A stretch of 64,000 nt of DNA. Source: Psychromonas algicola (GTDB lineage: Bacteria > Pseudomonadota > Gammaproteobacteria > Enterobacterales > Psychromonadaceae). The notes under the pieces were generated by a model. It was not told the origin of the DNA. It was given only the letters and a program-made list of their open reading frames with translations, and did not search any database. Below are positions 8,425-21,529 of this stretch, one piece after another (position 1 is the first letter of the stretch; each line of letters begins with the position of its first letter). A program made the translations under genes and the position numbers. The DNA is taken from NCBI RefSeq assembly GCF_004378355.1, contig NZ_SNUB01000005.1, positions 1-64,000 on the forward strand. The letters run 5' to 3'.

Positions 8425-10365
8425 CTAATTTTTTAGCTGCGTTAATAGTTTATTTAATACTTCGCTGATCTCTTTGATTGTGTCGCTTGAGTCGTTAATA
8501 TCTTCCATATCATTGCTTACACGTTTTGCATGTCTTTCAATGGTTTCGATATTGGCTGAAACCTCTTCAATTGTTACCGATTGTTGTTCTGTTGCAGAAG
8601 CAATGCTGTTATTAAACGAATAAATGTTATCAATAACTTCAGAAACAAGTTTTAATTCTTTTTGAACCGCTAAACTATGTTCTGCGCAATCTGTTGCTAC
8701 ATCACCTTGAACTAACACATATTCATTAGCTTCTGTCGCAGTAGTAATTAATTGATCAATGATGTTTTGAATTTCACCAGTTGAGTTTGAAGTTCTTATT
8801 GCTAGTGCCCTAACTTCATCAGCTACAACAGCAAAACCTCTTCCATGTTCACCAGCTCGAGCCGCTTCAATAGCTGCATTTAATGCAAGCAGGTTAGTTT
8901 GTTGAGAAATGCTATTAATTACATCCAAAACAGAATTAATTGAATGTGTATCTTCTGTGAGTTTCTTGACTAATTCGCTTAATGACAAAATGTTTTCAGC
9001 TAATTTTTTTGTTTTGGACACTTCACTCGCTAATGCTTTATCTGCTTTTGTTACCAATTTAACCGCTTTATCAGTTTGCTGAGAAGTTTCCGCTGCGCTT
9101 TGAGTCACTTCTGAAAACGAATTTGAAAGTTGAGTAATTGACGAGCTAACAATACGAGTTTGCTCTCGTTGCTTTTTACTGCTTTCGTTAGCTAATTTTG
9201 TTCTATTTTGTAATGAGTAACTTGCTGTTAAAGCCGCTTTCGATTGTTTTTGTAATGAGGCCGTTAGATTTTTTAAATAATCTTGTAACTTAAGGCTACG
9301 AAGACTTAGTGTATTAAATTCAGTTAAGTTACTTTTTATTTCTAATGATTGATTAAAATCACCCGCTGTTAATGAATCGAAAAAAGGTAATAACTGGCGA
9401 ATGATACTTAAAGTTTTAAATTGCAATGATGTAGATAAAGCGACCATACAAACAAACAATAACAATGAAAAGCCGCCTATAAGCTTCACCTTATTTGTAA
9501 TTGTTTTCTTTTGTTTATCTACAATACTCGCATAGGAGGTGAAAATTTCTGTTAATGCAGTTAATTGAATAGAAATATTTTTTCTACTTTTTTCTACTGC
9601 ACTTAACATTGATGCTGTATTGGTTATTTCTTTTGGATAACGAGAGGTAAGGCTTCTTAAATTATTAAGACTATCTTCTGTTAGGTCTATGGTTTCTGGC
9701 TCACCAAAACTAAACTCATCTGTTTCTTCTGTTTCAAATAAATTTAAACTAGGCAATGAAATTAATTTTGCGATTTCTTTACTTAATAAATAGTTTTCGC
9801 TGATTAACTGTTCTTTTATAGATTGTTTATTTTGTTGTAAATATCGTTGACGTAATACTGAAACTTGCTGAAGCTGTTGGCTAATTAAAAGCAATTGGTC
9901 TTTATATTGTTCTTTAATTGTAGACGCTACATCTGATAGTTGAACATATTTTATAACATCAGATATGGCTGCTGCCCTTTCCATTTCATTATTAATTAAT
10001 AACACTTCCGGGTCTGCTGCAAGTTTTCCAGCTCCTCTTGCCTCTTGTATTGCAAGTTGTAACTTATTAATGGTTTCATTTATCGATTCAGTTTGTTGTG
10101 CATCCAGCCAATAAATAGTATTAGATTTTAACGCGTCTAATTTATTTTCTGCGTCCGTTAATTTGGTGGTGTTCCCTGAACCCAAATATTGTTCTAAGGA
10201 TAAGGCTATGTCTGCTTTTAGGTCTTCTTTAATTTCATGATAGGACTGATTTATTTGGTAAGGTTTATCTATTTCTTGCCATGCCCAAAAAATAAAAAAA
10301 CTAATAATAAGAAGTAATAAAGCAATTCCGCCAGAAGTTATTTTTGTAAGAAAATTTACAGACAT
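8425..10365 (-). CDS. Methyl-accepting chemotaxis protein
   Basis: A 646-residue transmembrane chemoreceptor. A first membrane segment lies at about residues 12-30 and a second at about 293-312. The roughly 260 residues between them form a helical periplasmic sensor with no recognised ligand fold. A HAMP-like linker follows, then a long cytoplasmic coiled coil. The signalling tip at about 485-525 reads QQTNLLALNAAIEAARAGE followed by GRGFAVVADEVRALA, the hallmark that contacts CheA/CheW. No C-terminal pentapeptide for CheR/CheB tethering is visible. It is monocistronic and lies unusually between gyrB and a parS-rich spacer. The stimulus cannot be inferred. Confidence 0.93.
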   Translation of the reverse strand: MSVNFLTKITSGGIALLLLIISFFIFWAWQEIDKPYQINQSYHEIKEDLKADIALSLEQYLGSGNTTKLTDAENKLDALKSNTIYWLDAQQTESINETINKLQLAIQEARGAGKLAADPEVLLINNEMERAAAISDVIKYVQLSDVASTIKEQYKDQLLLISQQLQQVSVLRQRYLQQNKQSIKEQLISENYLLSKEIAKLISLPSLNLFETEETDEFSFGEPETIDLTEDSLNNLRSLTSRYPKEITNTASMLSAVEKSRKNISIQLTALTEIFTSYASIVDKQKKTITNKVKLIGGFSLLLFVCMVALSTSLQFKTLSIIRQLLPFFDSLTAGDFNQSLEIKSNLTEFNTLSLRSLKLQDYLKNLTASLQKQSKAALTASYSLQNRTKLANESSKKQREQTRIVSSSITQLSNSFSEVTQSAAETSQQTDKAVKLVTKADKALASEVSKTKKLAENILSLSELVKKLTEDTHSINSVLDVINSISQQTNLLALNAAIEAARAGEHGRGFAVVADEVRALAIRTSNSTGEIQNIIDQLITTATEANEYVLVQGDVATDCAEHSLAVQKELKLVSEVIDNIYSFNNSIASATEQQSVTIEEVSANIETIERHAKRVSNDMEDINDSSDTIKEISEVLNKLLTQLKN

Positions 10366-10494
10366 AGTTCACTCAAGTGATTAATGGTGAACGCATGATA
10401 AGTTTTTATTGTGACACTAATGTTTCAGTTTGGATTTTAGTTTAATTAATATGGTGGAAATTAATTCCAAAAACTAATTTCAAAAAACTATAGG

Positions 10495-10510
10495 TGTTTC
10501 ACGTGAAACA
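10495..10510. promoter_or_regulatory. parS centromere site 4
   Basis: Perfect TGTTTCACGTGAAACA in the gap between the chemotaxis receptor gene and gyrB. Confidence 0.9.
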
Positions 10511-10607
10511 TAGGAAGTAAATAGAGTGCATGAAAGCGAGTTAAATGAAAAGGATTTAAGTGCTTTGTTTATTCAATTTAACTCTTTTAGATACAACTCT
10601 AGAAACA

Positions 10608-10635
10608 AAAAATCCAGCTAGATAGCTGGATTTTT
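10608..10635 (-). terminator. Terminator of the dnaA-gyrB cluster
   Basis: A 13-bp stem (AAAAATCCAGCTA with its complement, 2-nt centre) is flanked by T runs. It lies 30 bp after the gyrB stop on the minus strand. It is symmetrical enough to work in both directions. Confidence 0.85.
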
Positions 10636-10664
10636 ATGGTATTACTATTTAAAAACAACAATAT

Positions 10665-14184
<3,520 letters not shown>

Positions 14185-14231
14185 TAACCAACACCTTTAA
14201 CCAAAAACAAAGGTTGTTTGTGTGTTTTGTT

Positions 14232-14267
14232 ACCATCATTGTTCATGTTCGTTATAACAATGATGGT
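14232..14267. repeat. Long inverted repeat between dnaN and recF
   Basis: ACCATCATTGTT (14232-14243) and its perfect complement (14256-14267) are separated by 12 nt. There is no T run after it on the minus strand, so it is not a classical terminator. It may be an mRNA hairpin that protects or attenuates the dnaN-recF transcript. Confidence 0.6.
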
Positions 14268-14304
14268 CTTGATGATCAAAGGATTGATAACGATAATAAG
14301 CTAA

Positions 14305-15408
14305 TTACAAGCGCATTGGCATCAATACATATAGTGAGTCATCACTATCAATTGATTCAATTAAAGCGCTGTGATCTGATGTGCTAAATGTAATTTTAAC
14401 TTGCTCACTTTTAAGTGTGTTTAAGACATCAAGAACATAACTTACGTTAAAGCCAATTTCTAGTTCTGCTGAGTGGTAATCAACATCTATATATTCTTCA
14501 GCTTCTTCTCGCTCAGGGTTATTTGCGGTTATCTTTAATAAGTTCTCAGATAAAGTTAAACGTACGCCACGGAATTTTTCATTGGATAAAATCGCTGCGC
14601 GAGTAAAAGCTTGTTTTAATGTTTCACGACCAGAAATTAATTCTTTATCGCCATTTTGAGGAATAACGCGTCGATAATCAGGGAAGCGTCCATCAACTAA
14701 TTTTGTTGTAAAAGTATAACCATCAATTACTGCTCGTAAATTATTTTTACCTAATTGAATGGTTACATTTTCTTGTTCTTTATCTAACAGTTTAACTAAT
14801 TCTAAAACACCTTTACGCGGCACAATGACCGATTGTTCTTCAATATGCTGGTTTATATTAATTGCGCAAGAAGCTAGGCGGTGTCCATCGGTTGATACAC
14901 TACGTAATGTATTACCTGATACTTCAAAGAACATGCCGTTTAGGTAATAACGAACATCTTGGCTCGCCATAGCAAATTGTGTAAATTCAATAAGCTTTTT
15001 AAATTCACTTTGTGGCACAGTAAGTTCAATCAAACTCTGCCAGGTTTCAATATTAGGGAAATCAATGGCAGGCAAGGCTGATAGTAAGTAACGACTACGC
15101 CCAGAGCGCACAGTTACTCTCTCATCTTTAACTTCAAAGGTCACTTCACAAGGATCAGATAAACCACGGCAAATATCCAACAATTTACGTGCAGGTACGG
15201 TAATTGAACCATTCACTGAAGCTTGCTCTAATGGAATTTGAGCCATTAACTCAACTTCCAAGTCAGTACCAGTAAGGTTTAAAAAGTTGTCTTTTACTTC
15301 AATCAGTATATTACCCATGATAGGTAATGCTGGGCGTCCGCCTGCCACTGAGCCAACAACTAATTGCAATGGTCTTAACAAGACTTCACGAGAGATAGTA
15401 AATTTCAT
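14305..15408 (-). CDS. dnaN: DNA polymerase III subunit beta (sliding clamp)
   Basis: Ring-forming processivity clamp. 367 residues, the usual length (E. coli 366), made of three repeated clamp domains. It starts MKFTISREVLLRPLQLV, and the C-terminal MPMRL matches the family ending next to the hydrophobic pocket where polymerases and Hda bind. It lies 14 bp after dnaA in the same orientation, so it is co-transcribed with dnaA. Acts in the cytoplasm on DNA. Confidence 0.98.
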   Translation of the reverse strand: MKFTISREVLLRPLQLVVGSVAGGRPALPIMGNILIEVKDNFLNLTGTDLEVELMAQIPLEQASVNGSITVPARKLLDICRGLSDPCEVTFEVKDERVTVRSGRSRYLLSALPAIDFPNIETWQSLIELTVPQSEFKKLIEFTQFAMASQDVRYYLNGMFFEVSGNTLRSVSTDGHRLASCAININQHIEEQSVIVPRKGVLELVKLLDKEQENVTIQLGKNNLRAVIDGYTFTTKLVDGRFPDYRRVIPQNGDKELISGRETLKQAFTRAAILSNEKFRGVRLTLSENLLKITANNPEREEAEEYIDVDYHSAELEIGFNVSYVLDVLNTLKSEQVKITFSTSDHSALIESIDSDDSLYVLMPMRL

Positions 15409-15422
15409 GGTTTAACCTTTAA

Positions 15423-16793
15423 TTACATCGACAATGTGCGAATAAGAATTTTGTAGTCTTCTTGAATGTCATTATTTTCACGGCGTAACTCTTCAACTTT
15501 ACGACAAGCATGTAATACAGTGGTGTGGTCGCGCCCACCAAATGCCTCACCTATTTCAGGTAGACTATGTTGTGTTAATTCTTTGGCTAATGCCATCGCT
15601 ATTTGACGAGGGCGAGCAACTGTACGTGTGCGGCGTTTTGAAGACATATCTGATATTTTGATACGGTAATGTTCAGCCACTACTTTCTGAATGTTATCCA
15701 CTGTTGTTTGTTTTGTATGTACCGCTAACATATCACGCAATGCGTCTTGTACTAATGCAATGGTAATATCTTGTCCTGTAAATTGTGCTTTTGCTGAAAT
15801 ATTAGCAATTGCACCTTCTAAAACTCGCACGTCGGTAATGGTTAAGCGCTTCGCAATAAAGAAAGCAACGTCGTCTGGTAATTGTAAACCACGTTCTTCT
15901 GCTTTAGTAATTAAGATGGCAACACGTGTTTCTAATTCTGGTGGATCAATGGGAATCGATAACCCCCAACCAAATCGTGTACGCAGTCGTTCGTCGATGC
16001 CTTCAATTTCTTTTGGAAAGCGGTCACTGGTTAAAATAACCTGTTGGTGAGCATCTAACATAGAATTAAAGGTTTGAAATAAAACTTCTTGAGAACGGTC
16101 TTTACCAGCAAAGAAATGAATATCATCTATTAATAGTGCATCTAACGAAGCGTAATATTCTTTAAATTGTTCAATGGTATTATTACGAATTGAATTGATC
16201 ATATCTTGAACGAAACGTTCTGAACGAATATAAACGACTTTACTATCAGGATTCTCAGCAACAATGGCATTACCCACGGCATGTAATAAATGTGTTTTGC
16301 CTAACCCAGGATGTGCGTATAAGAAAAGTGGGTTATAAACATCACCGGGATTTTCAGCAATTTGTTGTGTCGTTGCAATCGCAAAGTTATTCGACTTACC
16401 TTCAACAAAGTTATCAAAGGTATATTTTTTAATTAAATTACTTTTGTGTGCGACTACTGGAGAAGTTGATTCGCCTTCCCATGGTTGATTGGTATTAACG
16501 GCTGGCGCTGTTTTTTCGGCGCTAGGGTTATTGGCGTTTGCAGTGCCCACTAATAAACGTATTTGAATGGTTAAGTTTGAATCGACAGCGTGACTTAATG
16601 TTTGTAACTTAGTTTCAATAAGGTCCATGTATTTTTCACGCACCCATTCACTGGTGTATTTATTAGGAGAATATAAAGACAGTACATTATTGTTATATTC
16701 CGCCTGTAAAGGGCGCAACCAAGTACTAAAGTCTCCTGCTGATAGCTCATCTTTTAATTGTGCTAAACATTCTTGCCAAATAGCGAGGGACAT
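15423..16793 (-). CDS. dnaA: Chromosomal replication initiator protein DnaA
   Basis: Initiator ATPase that binds DnaA boxes and melts oriC. 456 residues. N-terminal domain I ([14 protein letters not shown]), a variable linker (about 85-120), the AAA+ domain with Walker [14 protein letters not shown] and Walker [10 protein letters not shown], then the DNA-binding domain IV whose signature [15 protein letters not shown] is at about 420-435. First gene of the dnaA-dnaN-recF-gyrB cluster. Its upstream region has a perfect DnaA box at 16961 and weaker ones, which fits the autoregulation known for dnaA. Confidence 0.98.
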   Translation of the reverse strand: MSLAIWQECLAQLKDELSAGDFSTWLRPLQAEYNNNVLSLYSPNKYTSEWVREKYMDLIETKLQTLSHAVDSNLTIQIRLLVGTANANNPSAEKTAPAVNTNQPWEGESTSPVVAHKSNLIKKYTFDNFVEGKSNNFAIATTQQIAENPGDVYNPLFLYAHPGLGKTHLLHAVGNAIVAENPDSKVVYIRSERFVQDMINSIRNNTIEQFKEYYASLDALLIDDIHFFAGKDRSQEVLFQTFNSMLDAHQQVILTSDRFPKEIEGIDERLRTRFGWGLSIPIDPPELETRVAILITKAEERGLQLPDDVAFFIAKRLTITDVRVLEGAIANISAKAQFTGQDITIALVQDALRDMLAVHTKQTTVDNIQKVVAEHYRIKISDMSSKRRTRTVARPRQIAMALAKELTQHSLPEIGEAFGGRDHTTVLHACRKVEELRRENNDIQEDYKILIRTLSM

Positions 16794-16960
16794 TGTTGAA
16801 CTCCAGTAGGTGCATTAGGGCGGATTATTCTACCGATAAGATCGTCATGATGCCACAAGATCATCCAACAAAAATAAAAAAAAGATCCTTGTATTTGTTG
16901 TAATTCGATGAATGAAGCATCCACAAGCCTGCAACTATATAGAATCAACGCCTAGCTTGC

Positions 16961-16969
16961 TTATCCACA
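16961..16969 (+). promoter_or_regulatory. DnaA box
   Basis: TTATCCACA, the perfect high-affinity DnaA box, about 170 bp upstream of the dnaA start. Compatible with dnaA autoregulation or with an origin. Confidence 0.75.
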
Positions 16970-17022
16970 GCGCAATTATTCCTCTGATTAAAAAACTTCT
17001 TTTATAAGATCACGGAAGATCC

Positions 17023-17050
17023 TTGCTAATTCGCCCTGCTTATATATAAT
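17023..17050 (+). promoter_or_regulatory. Probable sigma70 promoter of rpmH-rnpA
   Basis: TTGCTA (17023-17028) and a perfect TATAAT (17045-17050) with 16-bp spacing point toward rpmH and leave a leader of about 250 nt that contains the 17152-17172 hairpin. Confidence 0.55.
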
Positions 17051-17308
17051 CGCGCCACCCTAACTTTTGAGTTTGGCTCGTAGTGATGATTTAAATTCTT
17101 AGAATTAACTTCTAAAGAGTTTTCATTTAATCTGCCAGAAAGAAGCATCTCTGATTGACTTTTAGTCAATCAATCAATAGAATTCGCTCTCTTTTAAATC
17201 GGTTGATGCTTTTGATTATTATCGTTTGCTTACTTTTTAAGTAAATAGACAATAAAGAATTAAAAAAATTAACTACTGTACAGTACTTAACAATAAGTGG
17301 AAAAGAGC

Positions 17309-17443
17309 ATGAAACGTACTTTTCAACCAAGCAACACTAAGCGTAAGCGTTCACACGGTTTTAGAACTCGTATGGCGACTAAAAACGGTCGTGCCGTATT
17401 AGCTCGTCGTCGTGCTAAAGGCCGCGCTAGCTTAAGCGCATAA
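17309..17443 (+). CDS. rpmH: 50S ribosomal protein L34
   Basis: 44 residues, strongly basic: [17 protein letters not shown] followed by [11 protein letters not shown] and a C-terminal Arg/Lys-rich tail, diagnostic for L34 of the large ribosomal subunit. It lies directly upstream of rnpA, the conserved bacterial arrangement in which L34 and RNase P protein share a transcript. The ATG is preceded by AAAAGAG. Confidence 0.98.
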   Translation: MKRTFQPSNTKRKRSHGFRTRMATKNGRAVLARRRAKGRASLSA

Positions 17444-17453
17444 TTTACCAGAC

Positions 17454-17810
17454 GTGGTGAATTATTCGTTTTCTCGGGAGTTACGTTTGTTAACTCCCGA
17501 AGATTTTCAACCTGTTTTTAAAAATGCTATTCCCTCAGTATCTCCACACTTAACTCTTCTTGCTAGAAAAAATACTTTTGAACACCCTCGTATTGGTATG
17601 GCTATTCCCAAAAAGCACATTAAGCTTGCTGTTGGACGTAATCGTATTCGCCGCATTGTAAGAGAAAATTTTCGTCTTCAACAACATGAGCTTCCAAACA
17701 TCGATATCGTCGTCGTTGCGAAAGCTGGTATTGCTGATTTATCAAATCAAGAAATTAATCAAGTATTGGATAAGTTATGGCGCAAATTAGTGCAGCGTTG
17801 CAATGGTTAG
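17454..17810 (+). CDS. rnpA: Ribonuclease P protein component
   Basis: Protein cofactor of RNase P, which trims tRNA 5' leaders together with the RnpB RNA. 118 residues. The RNR signature reads [14 protein letters not shown] (about 62-75), and the N terminus [17 protein letters not shown] matches the family. The start is GTG at 17454 (two GTG codons in a row), as in E. coli. It is 10 bp after rpmH, and its last 34 nt overlap yidD. Confidence 0.95.
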   Translation: MVNYSFSRELRLLTPEDFQPVFKNAIPSVSPHLTLLARKNTFEHPRIGMAIPKKHIKLAVGRNRIRRIVRENFRLQQHELPNIDIVVVAKAGIADLSNQEINQVLDKLWRKLVQRCNG

Positions 17811-18040
17811 CAATTAAATTCATTCGTGGTTATCAATTAATTATTAGCCCAATGTTAGGGCCTCGTTGTCGTTTTACGCCAACTTGTTCAAATTATGCGA
17901 TAGAAGCAATTAAGAGTCATGGTATGATAAAAGGATGTTGGCTAGCGGCTTGTCGTCTTGTAAAATGCCATCCTTTTCATGAAGGCGGAGAAGATCCTGT
18001 ACCTCCATGTTGCGCTAATAAAAATAAACCTAAACCTTAG
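17777..18040 (+). CDS. yidD: Membrane protein insertion efficiency factor YidD
   Basis: 87 residues. It carries the diagnostic core [24 protein letters not shown] and [13 protein letters not shown] membrane-associated amphipathic protein that assists YidC-dependent insertion. It overlaps rnpA by 34 nt and precedes yidC by 14 bp, the conserved order. Confidence 0.95.
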   Translation: MAQISAALQWLAIKFIRGYQLIISPMLGPRCRFTPTCSNYAIEAIKSHGMIKGCWLAACRLVKCHPFHEGGEDPVPPCCANKNKPKP

Positions 18041-18054
18041 AGATAAAATACGTT

Positions 18055-19713
18055 ATGGAATCACAACGCAATTTACTTGTTCTCGCTCTCTTGTTTGTAA
18101 GCTTTTTGCTATATCAAGCATGGGTTGTTGAGAAAAACCCTCAGCCAGTTGCCACTGGGCAAACGACTGAACAAAGTACAACTACCCCATCAGTTCCATC
18201 AACGAGTAATCATAGTGCTGATGTACCTGCTTCTTCACAAGACGCATCTGTTCAAATTTCAGAACAATCACCAGTTGGTGATGTAGTTGTATTAGCGAAT
18301 GATCAACTTCGTTTAGAAATTACTTTAATCGGTGGTGATATTATCGTTGCTGATTTATTACAACACGATGATGAATTAGATTCAGGTGTTCCATTCCGTT
18401 TATTATCAATTGATAACGAGTTTACCTATATTGCGCAAAGCGGTTTAATTGGTAAACAAGGACCGGATGCAAATCCAAAAGGGCGTCCTTACTATACGGT
18501 TGATAGTGCTGAAAATGTTATCTCTCAAGATGCAGATTCGGTTTCTGCTGCATTACGTTATGTAGACCAAGATGGTAACGTATTCATCAAAACATTTACC
18601 CTAAATCGTGGTGAATATAATGTCCATGTAGATTACACCATTGAAAATAACACAAACAGTGAAATCAATGTTCAATTATATGGTCAGCTAAAAGAGTCAC
18701 TACAAGATCATTCAACAAACTTAATGATGCCTGTTTATCGTGGTGGTGCTTACTCAACAACTGATACTAAATACAGCAAATACAAATACGATGAAATGTC
18801 TGAGCGTAACCTAAACAAACCAACTGAAGGCGGTTGGGTTGCAATGTTACAACATTATTTTGTTTCGGCTTGGGTACCTGCGCCAAATGATAATAATGTA
18901 CTTTACAGTAACATCATTCAAAACAAAGATGCGGCGATTGGTTTTAAATCTCCTATTAAAACCATTGCTCCTCAAACAACAGAAGAGTTTGATACTAACC
19001 TTTGGATTGGCCCTAAACTTCAAAAGCAAATGGCTGAAGTTGGTGCACACTTAGACTTAACTGTGGATTACGGTTGGTTATGGTGGCTTGCACAACCATT
19101 ATTTAAATTACTATTATTCTTCCAAGGTATTGTAGGTAACTGGGGTGTTGCAATCATCTTAATTACGTTCACTATTAAAGGTCTTTTATACCCACTGACT
19201 AAAGCACAATATACGTCGATGGCTAAAATGCGTTTACTACAACCTAAGATCAAAGCATTACGTGACCGTTACGGTGATGACCGTCAAAAAGTATCAAAAG
19301 CAATGATGGAAATGTACAAGAAAGAGAAAGTAAACCCACTAGGCGGTTGTTTCCCAATTTTATTACAAATGCCAATATTCATCGCTTTATACTGGTCACT
19401 AATGGAAGCAGTACAGTTACGTCACGCACCATTTATGTTGTGGATCCAAGATTTATCGGTACAAGACCCGTTCTACATCCTACCTATCTTGATGGGTGTG
19501 AGCATGTTCTTTATCCAGAAAATGTCTCCAACAACAGTGCAAGACCCAATGCAGCAGAAAATTATGCAATTTATGCCACTTGTATTTACTTTCTTCTTCT
19601 TATGGTTCCCAGCGGGTCTAGTACTTTACTGGTTAATGAGTAACGTAGTGACATTAACGCAACAAAAAATTATTTATCGTCAGTTTGAAAAGCAACATCC
19701 AAGCGACAAGTAA
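18055..19713 (+). CDS. yidC: Membrane protein insertase YidC
   Basis: Inner-membrane insertase working with or without Sec. 552 residues. An N-terminal membrane anchor (about 5-22), a Ser/Thr/Gln-rich linker, a large periplasmic domain (about 70-330), then the conserved five-helix core containing WGVAIILITFTIKGLLYPLT, GGCFPILLQMPIFIALYW and the C-terminal helices ending before a basic tail. Belongs to the rpmH-rnpA-yidD-yidC unit and is followed by its own terminator. Confidence 0.97.
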   Translation: MESQRNLLVLALLFVSFLLYQAWVVEKNPQPVATGQTTEQSTTTPSVPSTSNHSADVPASSQDASVQISEQSPVGDVVVLANDQLRLEITLIGGDIIVADLLQHDDELDSGVPFRLLSIDNEFTYIAQSGLIGKQGPDANPKGRPYYTVDSAENVISQDADSVSAALRYVDQDGNVFIKTFTLNRGEYNVHVDYTIENNTNSEINVQLYGQLKESLQDHSTNLMMPVYRGGAYSTTDTKYSKYKYDEMSERNLNKPTEGGWVAMLQHYFVSAWVPAPNDNNVLYSNIIQNKDAAIGFKSPIKTIAPQTTEEFDTNLWIGPKLQKQMAEVGAHLDLTVDYGWLWWLAQPLFKLLLFFQGIVGNWGVAIILITFTIKGLLYPLTKAQYTSMAKMRLLQPKIKALRDRYGDDRQKVSKAMMEMYKKEKVNPLGGCFPILLQMPIFIALYWSLMEAVQLRHAPFMLWIQDLSVQDPFYILPILMGVSMFFIQKMSPTTVQDPMQQKIMQFMPLVFTFFFLWFPAGLVLYWLMSNVVTLTQQKIIYRQFEKQHPSDK

Positions 19714-19772
19714 TATTTTAAAATAAGTAGCATTGTAAATAATTAGCAAAAAGCTATTATTTAGTAATCAAC

Positions 19773-19800
19773 AAAAGGCGACTATAATAGTCGCCTTTTT
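19773..19800 (+). terminator. Terminator between yidC and mnmE
   Basis: A perfect 12-bp stem (AAAAGGCGACTA, TAA loop) ending in T residues, 60 bp after yidC. It separates mnmE from the upstream operon. Confidence 0.88.
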
Positions 19801-19828
19801 TATTGGCTTCACTTTTTAGGAACAGAAC

Positions 19829-21232
19829 ATGATTAAAGCTACAGATACTATTGTTGCACAAGCCACTGCACCAGGAAGAGGTGGAGTCGGTATTGTGCGA
19901 GTTTCTGGACCCGATGCAGAAGCGGTTGCACAAATAGTCTTGGGTAAAATCCCTAAAGTACGTTATGCGGAATATCTTCCTTTTTACGATCAAAACCAAC
20001 AGGTATTAGATCAAGGCATTGCTTTATTATTTAAAGGGCCAAACTCCTTTACTGGTGAAGATGTTTTAGAGCTACAAGGTCACGGTGGTCCTGTGGTGAT
20101 GGATATGTTAATTAAAGCTATCTTAACCATTAAAAATCTGCGAAGCGCTAATCCTGGCGAGTTCTCAGAGCGTGCATTTATGAATGACAAACTCGATTTA
20201 GCACAAGCAGAAGCAATTGCCGACTTAATTGAAGCAAGTTCAGAGCAAGCAGCTAAAAGCGCCTTAAATTCATTGCAGGGCGAATTTTCAAACAAAGTAA
20301 ATGAGTTAGTTGAAAGCTTAATTCATTTACGCATTTATGTTGAAGCATCTATCGATTTCCCCGAGGAAGAAGTAGATTTTTTAAGCGATGGAAAAATCGC
20401 GAATGATTTATACCAAATCATCGACAACCTAAACGCAGTTAAAGCACAAGCTACGCAAGGTGCAATATTACGTGATGGCATGAAAGTAGTGATTGCGGGG
20501 CGTCCTAATGCAGGTAAATCAAGCCTATTGAATTCTCTCGTGGGTAAAGAAAGCGCTATCGTGACTGATATTGCGGGAACAACAAGAGACGTGATGCGTG
20601 AACATATTCATATAGACGGCATGCCCTTACATATTATCGATACCGCTGGTTTACGTGAAGGTGCTGACGAAGTTGAGCGAATAGGCATTGAGCGCGCATG
20701 GGCTGAAATTCGTAACGCCGACCGCATTTTATTTATGTTGGATGCAACCACAACGGATGCCCAAGACCCACGTGAAATTTGGCCTGATTTTATAGATAAA
20801 TTACCTGAAAATGTAGGCCTAACCGTGGTCAGAAATAAAGCTGATTTAACGGGAGAATCACTCTCAATCACAGAGGTAAATGACTCTGAAAACAGTTCTG
20901 ATCACAATGATGAAAACAAGCATCCTGTGTATCGAATTTCTGCAAAAACAGGTTTAGGTGTAGAGCAATTAAAGCAGCACCTTAAAGATATTATGGGTTA
21001 TCAAGGAAATACAGAAGGCGGATTTATGGCAAGACGACGCCATTTAGAAGCGATTGATAACGCAGAAGCGCACCTATTAGAAGGAAAAGTGCAATTAGAA
21101 GATTACAAAGCTGGAGAATTATTAGCCGAAGAGTTACGTTTGACGCAACAGTATTTAAGCGAAATTACAGGTGAATTTACTTCTGATGATTTGTTAGGGC
21201 GCATCTTTTCTAGTTTTTGTATCGGAAAATAA
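19829..21232 (+). CDS. mnmE: tRNA uridine-5-carboxymethylaminomethyl(34) synthesis GTPase MnmE
   Basis: GTPase that, with MnmG, modifies the wobble uridine of several tRNAs. 467 residues. N-terminal tetrahydrofolate-binding domain ([20 protein letters not shown]), helical domain with an inserted G domain: G1 GRPNAGKSS (about 226-234), G3 DTAG, G4 NKAD. C-terminal catalytic motif CIGK with the essential Cys. It starts just after the yidC terminator. Its partner mnmG, which in many relatives lies next to oriC, is not in this window. Confidence 0.97.
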   Translation: MIKATDTIVAQATAPGRGGVGIVRVSGPDAEAVAQIVLGKIPKVRYAEYLPFYDQNQQVLDQGIALLFKGPNSFTGEDVLELQGHGGPVVMDMLIKAILTIKNLRSANPGEFSERAFMNDKLDLAQAEAIADLIEASSEQAAKSALNSLQGEFSNKVNELVESLIHLRIYVEASIDFPEEEVDFLSDGKIANDLYQIIDNLNAVKAQATQGAILRDGMKVVIAGRPNAGKSSLLNSLVGKESAIVTDIAGTTRDVMREHIHIDGMPLHIIDTAGLREGADEVERIGIERAWAEIRNADRILFMLDATTTDAQDPREIWPDFIDKLPENVGLTVVRNKADLTGESLSITEVNDSENSSDHNDENKHPVYRISAKTGLGVEQLKQHLKDIMGYQGNTEGGFMARRRHLEAIDNAEAHLLEGKVQLEDYKAGELLAEELRLTQQYLSEITGEFTSDDLLGRIFSSFCIGK

Positions 21233-21377
21233 TGCCGTATGTTATTGTTTGTAAAGTGATTTTAAATTAATTTTAGTTTGGTTCTATTTTTATGGAACTT
21301 TTTGTGATTAGATAATTAACGATATCAATTATCAACAGTTAAGCAGTGAAATCAAAACTTTGAGCTAGATCTACTTT

Positions 21378-21393
21378 TGTGAAACATATCACT
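21378..21393. promoter_or_regulatory. Probable CRP-cAMP binding site upstream of the porin
   Basis: TGTGA-N6-TCACT, one base from the perfect CRP half-site pair, flanked by T-rich arms as in the 22-bp consensus. It lies about 137 bp before the porin start codon, a usual place for activation. Confidence 0.5.
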
Positions 21394-21529
21394 TTTGTAA
21401 TATTTATATCATATAAGGCATCTAGACTTGTTTTGTAAACAACAGTAAGCTGTTTTAGCGTTACATCGCGTTACAACATAAAAATTATAAATTAATATAC
21501 TTATTTTAAATAAACGGACGGACGAAAAC

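Larger units (their letters stand above)
16794..17308. other. dnaA-rpmH intergenic region: candidate oriC or dnaA control region
   Basis: A divergent 515-bp gap. It holds one perfect DnaA box (16961-16969) and weaker TGTGG-containing variants on the minus strand near 16853 and 16918. It also holds five GATC sites, a minus-strand stretch close to the E. coli 13-mer consensus (GATC followed by a T run, near 16872-16888), an rpmH promoter and a 9-bp hairpin at 17152-17172. In pseudomonads oriC lies in this gap; in enterics and vibrios it lies by mnmG. The sequence alone does not decide. Confidence 0.45.

Noticed and set aside
17275-17286. TACTGTACAGTA palindrome near rpmH as a LexA site
   Set aside because: The LexA box needs CTGT and ACAG separated by eight bases; here they abut.
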